This document shows positions 1 through 6,845 of a DNA stretch of 64,000 nt, piece by piece. The position numbers and the translations under genes are program-made. Origin of the DNA: Alphaproteobacteria bacterium (GTDB lineage: Bacteria; Pseudomonadota; Alphaproteobacteria; Geminicoccales; Geminicoccaceae); assembly GCA_026982705.1 (NCBI GenBank), contig JALSGP010000027.1, positions 1-64,000 on the forward strand. The letters are read 5' to 3'. Position 1 is the first letter of the stretch, and each line of letters starts with the position of its first letter. The notes below the pieces were generated by a model. The model searched no databases. It was not told the DNA's origin and was given only the letters and a program-made list of their open reading frames with translations.

Positions 1-2
1 TC

Positions 3-380
3 CACGCGGTGCGCCATCTGGAGCCGCTGGGCCCCTTCTACGCGCCGGCCCGGAGCCTCGTGGAACACGGGGAGGCCGATCGCGCCTTCGCCATCGGCGA
101 GGCCGGAGAGATCCCGGAGGCGCGGGCGCGGCTGCTGGGCGAGCGGCTGCGGGCGGCCACCTTCCTGCCGGTGCTGCAGGAACTGGACGAGGGGGTGGCC
201 ACGCCAGAGGCCATCGATCTCGGCGCCCGCGAGGCGCTGAAGTTCGCGCGGCCGCCCTGTGCCCTCATGGACGAGCTGGGGCGGACGGAGGTGACGCGGC
301 TGCTGACGCCGCTGCTGGAGCGCTACGGGATCGCGGCGCCGGCGAGTCTCGCGCGGGTGGGCGCGCTGCTCGGCGGTTAA
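3..380 (+). CDS. 3-hydroxyacyl-CoA dehydrogenase, C-terminal part (cut by window edge)
   Basis: Only the last 125 codons are inside the window; the frame is open to the left edge, so the NAD-binding Rossmann domain lies outside. What remains looks like the helical C-terminal domain of the 3HCDH family, with LQELDEGVATPEAIDLG followed by the KFARPPCALMDELG segment that in this family lines the substrate/dimer interface. These enzymes oxidise 3-hydroxyacyl-CoA to 3-ketoacyl-CoA in beta-oxidation or butanoyl/PHB metabolism in the cytoplasm. The next gene is a phasin, which fits a PHB or fatty-acid context. Substrate chain length cannot be told. Whether the missing part carries a fused hydratase domain is unknown. 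Confidence 0.72.
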   Translation, partial: HAVRHLEPLGPFYAPARSLVEHGEADRAFAIGEAGEIPEARARLLGERLRAATFLPVLQELDEGVATPEAIDLGAREALKFARPPCALMDELGRTEVTRLLTPLLERYGIAAPASLARVGALLGG

Positions 381-385
381 TCCTG

Positions 386-436
386 GGAACACGTTCCTTG
401 TGCAATGCACAAATCCGCTCTTGTGCATTGCAGCAA
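386..436. promoter_or_regulatory. Candidate PhaR-type operator cluster upstream of phaP
   Basis: Two TGC-rich repeats lie 50-100 bp before the phasin start: TTGTGCAATGCACAA at 398-412 is a near-perfect palindrome and TTGTGCATTGCAGCAA at 421-436 repeats its core about 23 bp on, roughly two helical turns. A separate perfect inverted repeat GGAAC-AC-GTTCC is at 386-397. Known PhaR repressors of PHB genes bind TGC-rich sites in front of phasin genes, so autoregulated phasin control is a reasonable inference. phaR itself is not in this window. Confidence 0.55.
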
Positions 437-488
437 GAGGGGCTACATCCCGGCTGGACCCGAGACCCGCCAGCCGACGGAGGAGACC

Positions 489-884
489 ATGACCACCAAG
501 ACCCAGCAGCAGACCCAGGCGCGGAGCACCGTGCCCGGTCTGCCCCGCTTCGATCTCGACGCGCTCTTCGCGCTCCAGAAGGCCAATCTCGAGACCTTCT
601 TCCAGGCCCAGAAGATCGCCTTCGACTTCGTCCAGACCCTGACCCGGCGTCAGGCGGAGCTGGCCCGCGAGGCCTTCGCCCGTGCCGAGGGCCTGCTCCG
701 GGGCTTCGATCCCGGGAAGCAGCCCACGGGCTACGTGGACGAGGCGCGGGCCGCCATCGAGAAGGCGGTGGCCGAGGTGCGCGAGCTCGCCGATCTCGGC
801 CTGCGCGCCCAGAGCGAGATCGTCGATCTCTTCGTCAAGCGCGCCGCCGCCAATCTCGACGAGATCCGCAAGGCGGCCGCCTGA
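489..884 (+). CDS. phaP: Phasin (PHB granule-associated protein)
   Basis: A 131-residue, cysteine-free, largely helical protein. It opens with a Gln/Thr-rich stretch (TTKTQQQTQ) and then carries the amphipathic helices typical of the phasin family: FDLDALFALQKANLETFFQAQ and FDFVQTLTRRQAELAREAF around residues 20-60, then EARAAIEKAVAEVRELADL. Phasins coat polyhydroxyalkanoate granules and control their size. The ATG at 489 is preceded by CGGAGGAG at 479-485; an in-frame ATG at 405 would place the start inside the TGC-rich repeats and is unlikely. The gene is monocistronic, closed by hairpins at about 900-950. PHB biosynthesis genes are not in view. The family call is firm; the operator reading upstream is inference. 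Confidence 0.85.
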   Translation: MTTKTQQQTQARSTVPGLPRFDLDALFALQKANLETFFQAQKIAFDFVQTLTRRQAELAREAFARAEGLLRGFDPGKQPTGYVDEARAAIEKAVAEVRELADLGLRAQSEIVDLFVKRAAANLDEIRKAAA

Positions 885-930
885 CGGGCGCCGATCGGCG
901 GGGCTCCCCCCTTCGGGGCCCCGGATGCGG

Positions 931-950
931 GGGCGGCCCCGGCCGCCCCT
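931..950 (+). terminator. Terminator hairpin after phaP
   Basis: GGGGCGGCC (931-939) and GGCCGCCCC (942-950) form a perfect 9-bp stem around a 2-nt centre, about 47 nt after the phasin stop and before the tmRNA promoter. A smaller CCCC-TTCG-GGG hairpin precedes it near 908-920. There is no T run, as is usual at this GC content. Confidence 0.6.
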
Positions 951-968
951 TCGCACGGACGGCCCCCG

Positions 969-997
969 TTGCGATGGCGGAGGACCGATCCTATATG
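969..997 (+). promoter_or_regulatory. ssrA promoter
   Basis: TTGCGA at 969-974 and TATATG at 992-997 are separated by 17 nt and lie about 7 nt before the expected 5' end of the tmRNA precursor. This is one of the best -35/-10 pairs in the window, in keeping with the high expression of tmRNA genes. Confidence 0.6.
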
Positions 998-1003
998 GGA
1001 GAC

Positions 1004-1340
1004 GTCGGCCGACGGGCCGACTATGGCGATAAATCCCACCCCGACTAGATGCGGCGGACCCGGGGGCGGTACCCGGCGCCTCCACCAGATCTCTCCGCGG
1101 GGGCGAAACAGGTTCGACGCCGCATCGAAAGGGGTGAGGGTTCGCCCGGCATGGCACCGCCGTTATCGGGCCACCCTGACAAGTGCCAACGACAACCGTC
1201 TGGCGCTCGCTGCCTGAGTCCGATCTCGGGTAAGCGCGGCCCGGGGGAGGCCGGGCAACAGAACTCCCCCGCCAAGTCCACGGGCCTCGGCCCGTGGCGG
1301 GGCTCGGAGGGCGCCCGGCAACAGAAGCCCTCCACTTTCG
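1004..1340 (+). ncRNA. ssrA: tmRNA, circularly permuted two-piece form
   Basis: Rescues stalled ribosomes and adds a degradation tag. The acceptor piece comes first and ends ACCA at 1084-1087; the coding piece starts GGGGGCG at 1099. The seven bases 1099-1105 pair fully with 1083-1077, including the G3.U70 pair (1101 with 1081) that directs alanylation. The T stem is 1060-1064 with 1072-1076. Helix P2 joins the two pieces: GATGCGGC (1048-1055) with GCCGCATC (1119-1126). The tag frame runs from GCC at 1185 to TGA at 1215-1217 and encodes ANDNRLALAA. Two pseudoknot-like units sharing CGGCAACAGAA (or CGGGCAACAGAA) follow at about 1244-1270 and 1306-1333. The exact 5' and 3' ends are estimates. 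The order acceptor-then-coding is the alphaproteobacterial arrangement. Confidence 0.95.
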
Positions 1341-1395
1341 TCTCCGCCCGCTTTCTGCCAACATCGCGGCGCACGCGAGGAGGAGCCCGGACCCC

Positions 1396-1938
1396 ATGGC
1401 CGGTGGCCGCGTCGACTATCCCGCCCTCGTGGAGGACGCGCTCCGCGGCGTGGTGCGCGACGTGCTCGCCCGCTTCGCCCGCGGCGAGATCGGGGCGCCG
1501 CACCACTACTACATCACCTTCCTCACCGCCTACCCCGGCGTGGTGATGCCGGACTATCTGCGCGAGCGCTATCCCAACGAGATCACCATCGTCCTCCAGT
1601 ACCAGTACTGGGATCTGGTGGTGGAGGAGGACCGCTTCTCGGTCACCCTCTCCTTCAACAACGTCCACGAGCGGCTCACCGTGCCCTTCCGGGCCATCCG
1701 CATCTTCGCCGATCCTTCCGCGGAATTCGGCCTTTCCTTCGACGTGAAGCTGCCCGAGGCGGCCCCCACGGTGGCCCTGCCGGTGCGCACCGCCGGTGAG
1801 GAGGGGGTGCGGGCGGATGCCGCGGCACCCTCCGAGCGCGCGGCGACGGCACCGGAGGAAGAGCGGGAGCCGGAGGCCCCGGGCGGGTCGCAGGGGGCCG
1901 AGATCGTCACCCTCGACCGCTTCCGTCGCAAGCGCTGA
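1396..1938 (+). CDS. sspB: SspB-family ClpXP adaptor (alpha type)
   Basis: SspB binds the N-terminal half of the tmRNA-encoded tag and tethers tagged proteins to ClpX, speeding their degradation. The 180-residue protein has the substrate-binding fold region at about residues 5-120 (HHYYITFLTAYPGVVMP, ITIVLQYQYWDLVVEEDRF, FSVTLSFNNVHERLTVPF), then an acidic, low-complexity linker and a short conserved tail IVTLDRFRRKR, the position where SspB proteins carry their ClpX-binding motif. The ATG at 1396 follows GAGGAGG; an in-frame upstream ATG at 1294 falls inside the tmRNA and is rejected. It lies about 60 nt after ssrA on the same strand, so tag source and tag adaptor are neighbours. Confidence 0.9.
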   Translation: MAGGRVDYPALVEDALRGVVRDVLARFARGEIGAPHHYYITFLTAYPGVVMPDYLRERYPNEITIVLQYQYWDLVVEEDRFSVTLSFNNVHERLTVPFRAIRIFADPSAEFGLSFDVKLPEAAPTVALPVRTAGEEGVRADAAAPSERAATAPEEEREPEAPGGSQGAEIVTLDRFRRKR

Positions 1939-2010
1939 ACCGTATCGCCCGCCGTCCCTTCCGCCGCGGGCGGCGGCCGGCTATGCCGGTGGGGGCCGCG
2001 GACGCGAGGC

Positions 2011-3816
2011 GTGACGGCGGCGGCGTTCCATCTCGGGCTCGATCTCGGACGCAGCGCCGTCCACGGCGTGGTGGTGGACGAGGACGGGCGACTGCGGGCG
2101 GCCGATGTCCGTTTCCTCGACACCGAAGCGAGCCCGCTTCCCGCGGGCTGGCTGCGGACCCTGCTGCGGCGGGCCGGCACCGCGCCGGTGGTGCGGGTGG
2201 TGGTGGCCACGAGCCGCCTCGACGATCCCGCCCTGCTGCCGCCGGCCCGGGTCGCGCTGCTCCATTTCGGGCCGCCGCCGGCCATGCGGCCGCGCATCCC
2301 CGGGCTCGACCTCCACCTCCACGCCCTGCCGCCCACGGCCGGGGGCGCGGCGGTGGCCGACGCCCTCGCCCGGATCGGCCCGTGCGACGCGGCGGTGCTG
2401 GTCCATGGCGACGGGCCGGCGGCGGATGCGCGACTGACGCGTGTCGTCCGCACCCTCGGCACGCGCGGGGACGTGCCCCTCCTCACCGCGACCGGCCTCG
2501 ACCTCCCCTTCCCCGACTCCGCCCGCCGGCTCACCGCCCTGCTGGCCGCCGCCCGTCTCGCCGCGCCGGTCCGGATGCTGGTGGCGGCGGTGACGGAGGC
2601 GCTCACCGCCGCCGGGATCGGCGCCGCTCCTCTCTTCGTCGGCGGCGACGGTGGACTCCATCCGGCGGAGTCGGTACGGGCGGCGCCGACGAGGCTCGTC
2701 CACGGGGCCTCCGCCGCCGCCCTCCTGGCGACCGCCACCGCCGGCCTCGCCGATCTGGTGCTGGTGGACGGCGGCGGCGTCGACCTGCGCCTGCTCTTCC
2801 GTGACGAGGGCCGCCTCCGGCGGCGGCCGGAGGGGGGTGCATGGGAGGGCGTGCCCCTCGGCCCCGATGCCCTGGACGTGGTGCGCCTGCCGCTCGGCGG
2901 CGACCGCGGCGTGCGCGTGGACCGGCACGGCCGTCCCCGATCCGGCCTGGAGACGGCGATCCCCCTCGTGCGCCTCGCCGCCGATCCCACCTCGGGCCCG
3001 GACCTCCGCCGCCGCCTCGCGGGGTGCCGTCGCCCCGTCTTCCATCTCGAGCCGGGGCCTCCTCCACGTCCGACCGCCCGGCCCGGCCGGGGACGCCGGC
3101 GCGTCGCCTTCACCCTCACCGACGCCGCCCGCCTCCTCGGCCGCAGCGCCCTGGGAGCGGAGGAGGCGGCCCGCACCGGTGCGGCCCGTCTCGCCGCCGG
3201 CGAGGCGCCGCCCGAGCGCTTCGCCCGGCGCCTGCTGGATCTCGTCGAGGGACGACTGGCGGCGGCGTTGGTGGCGGCGACCCTCGCCCGCAGCGGTGAC
3301 GATCCGGCCTGGCTGCGGCGGGCGCTCGCCGGCCCGGTGGTGGCCGCCGCCCTCGCCCCCACCGGCGGCCTGCCGGACCGGTCGCTGGTGACGGTCCATT
3401 TCCGCCTGATGCGCCCCCTGGTGGGCGGCGGCGGCTTCGCGCCCTGCCTGCTGGAGCGTCCCGCCATCCGTCTCGACGCCCCGCGTCTGCTGCCGGCGGC
3501 TCCCGCCCTGCTGGCCGCCTTCGGCACCCTCCACGCACCCCCGCGGGCGTGGGCCGTGGCCCTGGTGGTGGAGACGGGCGCCGGCGTGCGCCTGGTGGAC
3601 GGGACGGAGGAGATCGCGTTCCCCACCGTCGGGGACGCGCGCGCGGCAGCCCGCAGCCGTGTGGCGGCACGGGTGCGGGCGCGGCTGGGCGGCACCGGGA
3701 CCGTCGCCCTCCGTCACGAGGCGGCGCGGTCGCCCGGAGGAGGTCGGGTGCTGGTGGTGGTGGCCGCGGGCGAGGGCACGGTCACGGGGCCGCCGCCGGA
3801 GCCGGAGTGGCGCTGA
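2011..3816 (+). CDS. HyuA-like ASKHA-fold protein (hydantoinase/oxoprolinase-related), function unknown
   Basis: A 601-residue protein starting at GTG. The N-terminus FHLGLDLGRSAVHGVVVDEDG resembles an ASKHA phosphate-1 loop, and the segment around residues 190-275 (MLVAAVTEAL, FVGGDGGLHP, PTRLVHGASAAALL, DLVLVDGGGVDLRLLF) follows the order seen in HyuA: an inner DGG motif, a small-residue stretch and a second nucleotide-loop with GGG. The C-terminal half is Ala/Arg-rich and not recognised. No HyuB partner or hydantoin genes are adjacent, so a hydantoinase role should not be assumed. It may be a degenerate or specialised ATP-binding protein. Its 3' end overlaps the convergent ChaN-like gene by 103 bp. 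Confidence 0.55.
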   Translation: MTAAAFHLGLDLGRSAVHGVVVDEDGRLRAADVRFLDTEASPLPAGWLRTLLRRAGTAPVVRVVVATSRLDDPALLPPARVALLHFGPPPAMRPRIPGLDLHLHALPPTAGGAAVADALARIGPCDAAVLVHGDGPAADARLTRVVRTLGTRGDVPLLTATGLDLPFPDSARRLTALLAAARLAAPVRMLVAAVTEALTAAGIGAAPLFVGGDGGLHPAESVRAAPTRLVHGASAAALLATATAGLADLVLVDGGGVDLRLLFRDEGRLRRRPEGGAWEGVPLGPDALDVVRLPLGGDRGVRVDRHGRPRSGLETAIPLVRLAADPTSGPDLRRRLAGCRRPVFHLEPGPPPRPTARPGRGRRRVAFTLTDAARLLGRSALGAEEAARTGAARLAAGEAPPERFARRLLDLVEGRLAAALVAATLARSGDDPAWLRRALAGPVVAAALAPTGGLPDRSLVTVHFRLMRPLVGGGGFAPCLLERPAIRLDAPRLLPAAPALLAAFGTLHAPPRAWAVALVVETGAGVRLVDGTEEIAFPTVGDARAAARSRVAARVRARLGGTGTVALRHEAARSPGGGRVLVVVAAGEGTVTGPPPEPEWR

Positions 3817-4811
3817 AGCCCGGCACTGCGCCCGCGCGGGCGGATCCCGCGGCAGGGATCGTCGCCCGGCGGATGTGCCCGCGGCGTGAACCAGACATAG
3901 TCGAACGGAAGATCCGCGCGGTCGGGCCCGCCGGCCTCCCCCACCTCCACGAAGCCCAGGCTCGCCACATCCTCGATGCCGCGCGCGCGCAGATACCAGG
4001 GCACGCCGAAGTCGGTCCGGGCGTGGCCCTTGCCGGTGATCAGCACCACCCGCCCCTCGCCGTCGGCCGCGGCCGCCACCATCCGGTCGGCCAGCATGGC
4101 GTCCCGTGCCCGCTGCACCCGCACCAGCCGCGGCAGGAAGTCGCGGGCGAGACGGAAGCAGTGGGCCTCCTCCAGCACCGCCTCGAGCCGCCGCCGCAGC
4201 GGCGGCGGCAGCGGCCGCGCCAGCCCGCTGCGGTCGAGAAAGGTCGCATCCAGCGCCCCGTAACCATCCCGTGCCACCCGCCGCACCCGCGCGCGCGGCA
4301 GATCTCCCGGCATCACCCGCGCCCCCGCCTCGAGAGCGGCGCGGAAGACCGGTTCGTAGAGGGCGAAGTCGGGCCAGCCCCGGTCCTCCCAGCGCACCGC
4401 CCGGGCGAAGGCGGCGAGATCGGCCTCGGGACCGCGCAGATGGCGCGCCACCGCCTCTTCCTGTCCCACCTCCAGCATCTCGAACACCACCACCGCCACC
4501 CCCGGCGGCCGCGCCGCGAGCGCCCGGATCAGCCGCGCCTGCAGGCGGTGGTGGTCGGCATTGTCGTGGGTCTCGCCCAGGAGGACGAAGCGGGCACGGG
4601 CGAGCCGCGCCACCAGCGCCGCCTCGTCCAGCCGCGCGCCGCTTTCCACCTCCACGATCCGGCCCACCCCCGGGTCCGCCGCCCCGTAGGGATGGATCCA
4701 CGCCGGACGGGGCGCGCAGGCGGCGAGCCCCGCGAGCAGGCCCACCGCCACCACCCCTCGCGCCCGGCACCGCCGGGCCGCCGTCGTCCCAGCCATCCGC
4801 GCTCCCGCCAT
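3714..4811 (-). CDS. ChaN-family lipoprotein
   Basis: A 365-residue (or 360 from the second ATG at 4796) exported lipoprotein: a basic start, the hydrophobic stretch VVAVGLLAGLAA and a lipobox Cys (GLAAC). The mature part has the ChaN (DUF399) signature VLLGETHDNADHHRLQ, then VVVFEMLEVGQE, WPDFALYEPVF, PGDLPRARVR, and ITGKGHARTDFGVPWYL. In characterised ChaN the motif region binds haem and the protein sits in the outer membrane; iron/haem dependence here is family knowledge, not shown. The last about 50 residues are Gly/Ser/Arg-rich and lie antisense to the 3' end of the HyuA-like gene, so either the true tail is long or one of the two convergent ends is read-through sequence. Confidence 0.75.
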   Translation of the reverse strand: MAGARMAGTTAARRCRARGVVAVGLLAGLAACAPRPAWIHPYGAADPGVGRIVEVESGARLDEAALVARLARARFVLLGETHDNADHHRLQARLIRALAARPPGVAVVVFEMLEVGQEEAVARHLRGPEADLAAFARAVRWEDRGWPDFALYEPVFRAALEAGARVMPGDLPRARVRRVARDGYGALDATFLDRSGLARPLPPPLRRRLEAVLEEAHCFRLARDFLPRLVRVQRARDAMLADRMVAAAADGEGRVVLITGKGHARTDFGVPWYLRARGIEDVASLGFVEVGEAGGPDRADLPFDYVWFTPRAHPPGDDPCRGIRPRGRSAGLQRHSGSGGGPVTVPSPAATTTSTRPPPGDRAAS

Positions 4812-4915
4812 CGCTCCGCCGCCACTCTACCTGGCCGCCCCGCGACGGCACATCCCCTCCCGCGGCCACACCGGCCCCCTCGCCCTCCTGTCGTCCCGGC
4901 GCTACACCTCGGGCC

Positions 4916-6058
4916 ATGGCCACGGAACGCGCGAACCGGTCCGCCGCGCCCGGAGGATCCGCCCGGATCGACCGCGACGGGGCGGAGCTGGTGATCCGCC
5001 TTTCCGGGCACTGGACCCTCGACGCCCGCATCCGGGGACGGCGGGAGGCGCTCGCCGCCCTCGCGGGCGACGGACTGCGGTCGCTGCGGGTGGAGGTGGT
5101 GGTGGCGGCCTGGGACGGTCGTCTCGTGGCCTTCCTCCACCGACTGCAGCGCACCGCCGCCGCCCGCGGCCTCGCCGTCACCATCACCGGCCTGCCGCCG
5201 GCCGCCGGTGCGCTCCTGCGTCTCGTTCCGCCGACGGCGGTCCCCGCCCCGGCAGCGATGCGGCTCGATCCCCTCGCCCGCCTCGGCCGCGCCGCCTCGA
5301 GCGCGATCCGGACCCTGGACGATGCCGTCGCCTTCGTCGGCGAGCTGGCGCTGGCCCTGGGACGGCTCGTGCGGGGGCGTGCCGACTTCGACTGGCGCGC
5401 GTTCGGCTGGTTCGTCCAGCGCAGCGGTTTCGACGCCCTCGCCATCACCGGCCTCGTGGCCGTGCTGGTGGGCATGGTGCTGGCCTTCGTGGGCGCGGGA
5501 CAGCTCGGCCGCTTCGGGGCCGAGATCTACGTGGCCAATCTCGTCACCCTCGGCATGACGCGGGAGATGGGCGCGCTCATGAGCGCCATCGTCATGGCCG
5601 GGCGCACCGGCGCCGCCTATGCCGCCGAGCTCGCCTCCATGCGCCTCGGCGAGGAGGTGGACGCGCTGGAGACGCTGGGGGTGCGCGTCGTGGACCATCT
5701 GGTGCTGCCGCGGCTGCTAGCCCTGGCGGTGACCCTGCCGCTGCTCTCCCTCTACGCCGTCTTCGTGGGCATGGTCGGCGGTGCCCTGAGCGCCACCCTG
5801 CTGTTCGATCTCGGCCTCACCCGCTATCTCGAACAGAGCCGGCTGTTCCTCGACGGCGGCGACTTCCTGGCCGGTCTCGGCAAGGCGGCGGTGTACGCCT
5901 GGCTCGTGGCCTTCGCCGGCTGCTGGCGCGGCATGCGCGCGCCGCGCACCGCCGCCGGCGTGGGGGACGCCGCCACCTCGGCGGTGGTGCTGGCGCTGGT
6001 GCTGATCGTCTGCGGCGATGCGGTGATGACGGTGATCTACCATGTCCTCGACATCTGA
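4916..6058 (+). CDS. MlaE-type ABC transporter permease with N-terminal STAS domain
   Basis: Permease of an MCE/Mla-type lipid transporter in the inner membrane. Residues about 20-100 form a STAS-like domain (LVIRLSGHWTLDARI, RVEVVVAAWDG, ARGLAVTITGLP); residues about 125-380 are the MlaE domain with GFDALAITGLVAVLVGMVLAF, the conserved EMGALMSAIVMAGRTGAAYAAEL and MRLGEEVDALETLG coupling segments, and terminal membrane helices ending in VLIVCGDAVMTVIY. The ATG at 4916 is chosen because the frame upstream is antisense to the ChaN-like gene. It is first of four overlapping genes (ATPase overlap 17 nt). Such transporters move phospholipids between the outer and inner membrane; direction cannot be read from sequence. 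Confidence 0.87.
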   Translation: MATERANRSAAPGGSARIDRDGAELVIRLSGHWTLDARIRGRREALAALAGDGLRSLRVEVVVAAWDGRLVAFLHRLQRTAAARGLAVTITGLPPAAGALLRLVPPTAVPAPAAMRLDPLARLGRAASSAIRTLDDAVAFVGELALALGRLVRGRADFDWRAFGWFVQRSGFDALAITGLVAVLVGMVLAFVGAGQLGRFGAEIYVANLVTLGMTREMGALMSAIVMAGRTGAAYAAELASMRLGEEVDALETLGVRVVDHLVLPRLLALAVTLPLLSLYAVFVGMVGGALSATLLFDLGLTRYLEQSRLFLDGGDFLAGLGKAAVYAWLVAFAGCWRGMRAPRTAAGVGDAATSAVVLALVLIVCGDAVMTVIYHVLDI

Positions 6059-6845
6059 GCCGCCGCCGGCCCCGCTCCTGGAGGTCCGCGATCTGGCCGT
6101 CGGCTGGGAGGGAGTGCCGGTGCTGGAGGCGGTGGACTTCACCGTCGCCCCCGGGGAGATCCTGGCGGTGGTGGGCGAGAGCGGATGCGGCAAGAGCACG
6201 CTCCTGCGGGCGCTGGTGGGACTGCTGCCGCCGCTCGCCGGCACCGTCCGCCACCACGGGATCTCCTACTGGGAGGCGGGGGAGGAGGAGCGGACGGCGC
6301 TCCGCCGCCGCTTCGGCGTCGCCTTCCAGAGCGGCGCCCTCTGGAGTTCCCTCGACCTCTTCGACAATGTGGCGATGCCGATCCTGCGGGCGGCGCCCGA
6401 CCTCGACGCCGGGGAACTCTCCGATCTCGTCCACCTGCGCCTCGCCCTCGTGGGTCTCGCCGACGCCGCCCGTCGCTTTCCCCACGAGCTCTCCGGCGGC
6501 ATGCGCAAGCGCGCCGCCATCGCCCGCGCCCTCGCCCTCGATCCCGCGCTGGTCTTCCTCGACGAGCCCGCGGCCGGCCTCGACCCCCTCACCGGCCGCC
6601 GCCTCGACGCCCTGCTGCTGGAGCTCCGGGCCGCCCTCGGCATCGCCTTCCTGCTGGTCACCCACGAGCTCGCCAGCATCTGGACGGTGGCCGACCGGGT
6701 GCTGTTCCTCGACGCCGGAAGCCGCCGCCCCCTCGCCCTCGGCCCGCCGGCCGAACTGGTCCGGCACGGTCCGCCGCGGGTGCGGGCCTTCCTCACCCGC
6801 GAGGGCAGCTTCACGCCACCCCCGAGGGCGGAGGCGGTGCCGTGA
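6042..6845 (+). CDS. MlaF-type ABC transporter ATPase
   Basis: ATP-binding subunit pairing with the preceding permease. Walker A GESGCGKST at about residues 45-53, ABC signature ELSGGMRKRAAIARAL near 148-163, Walker B LVFLDEP and D-loop GLDP near 170-180, and switch His in LLVTHEL. The signature GGMRKR is typical of the Mla/Ttg2 branch rather than of sugar or peptide importers. The start ATG lies inside the last codons of the permease gene, and the stop overlaps the GTG of the MCE gene (GTGA), so the subunits are translationally coupled. Confidence 0.9.
   Translation: MSSTSEPPPAPLLEVRDLAVGWEGVPVLEAVDFTVAPGEILAVVGESGCGKSTLLRALVGLLPPLAGTVRHHGISYWEAGEEERTALRRRFGVAFQSGALWSSLDLFDNVAMPILRAAPDLDAGELSDLVHLRLALVGLADAARRFPHELSGGMRKRAAIARALALDPALVFLDEPAAGLDPLTGRRLDALLLELRAALGIAFLLVTHELASIWTVADRVLFLDAGSRRPLALGPPAELVRHGPPRVRAFLTREGSFTPPPRAEAVP

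Noticed and set aside
398-1048. Long open frame over phaP and its 3' hairpins in another phase
   Set aside because: Arg/Pro/Gly-rich shadow of phaP; no domain, no ribosome-binding site, and it would run into the tmRNA.
1045-1668. Open frames crossing the tmRNA
   Set aside because: The region folds as ssrA with full acceptor, P2 and tag; frames are incidental.
4106-4915. 650-residue version of the MlaE permease starting at 4106
   Set aside because: The first 270 codons are antisense to the ChaN-like gene and very Pro/Ala-rich; STAS domain begins just after ATG 4916.
1981-5475. Frame of more than 1,000 codons antisense to the HyuA-like gene and ChaN region
   Set aside because: Composition is the Arg/Pro/Gly-rich type expected of GC-rich antisense frames; the plus-strand HyuA-like, minus-strand ChaN and plus-strand permease frames explain the DNA.
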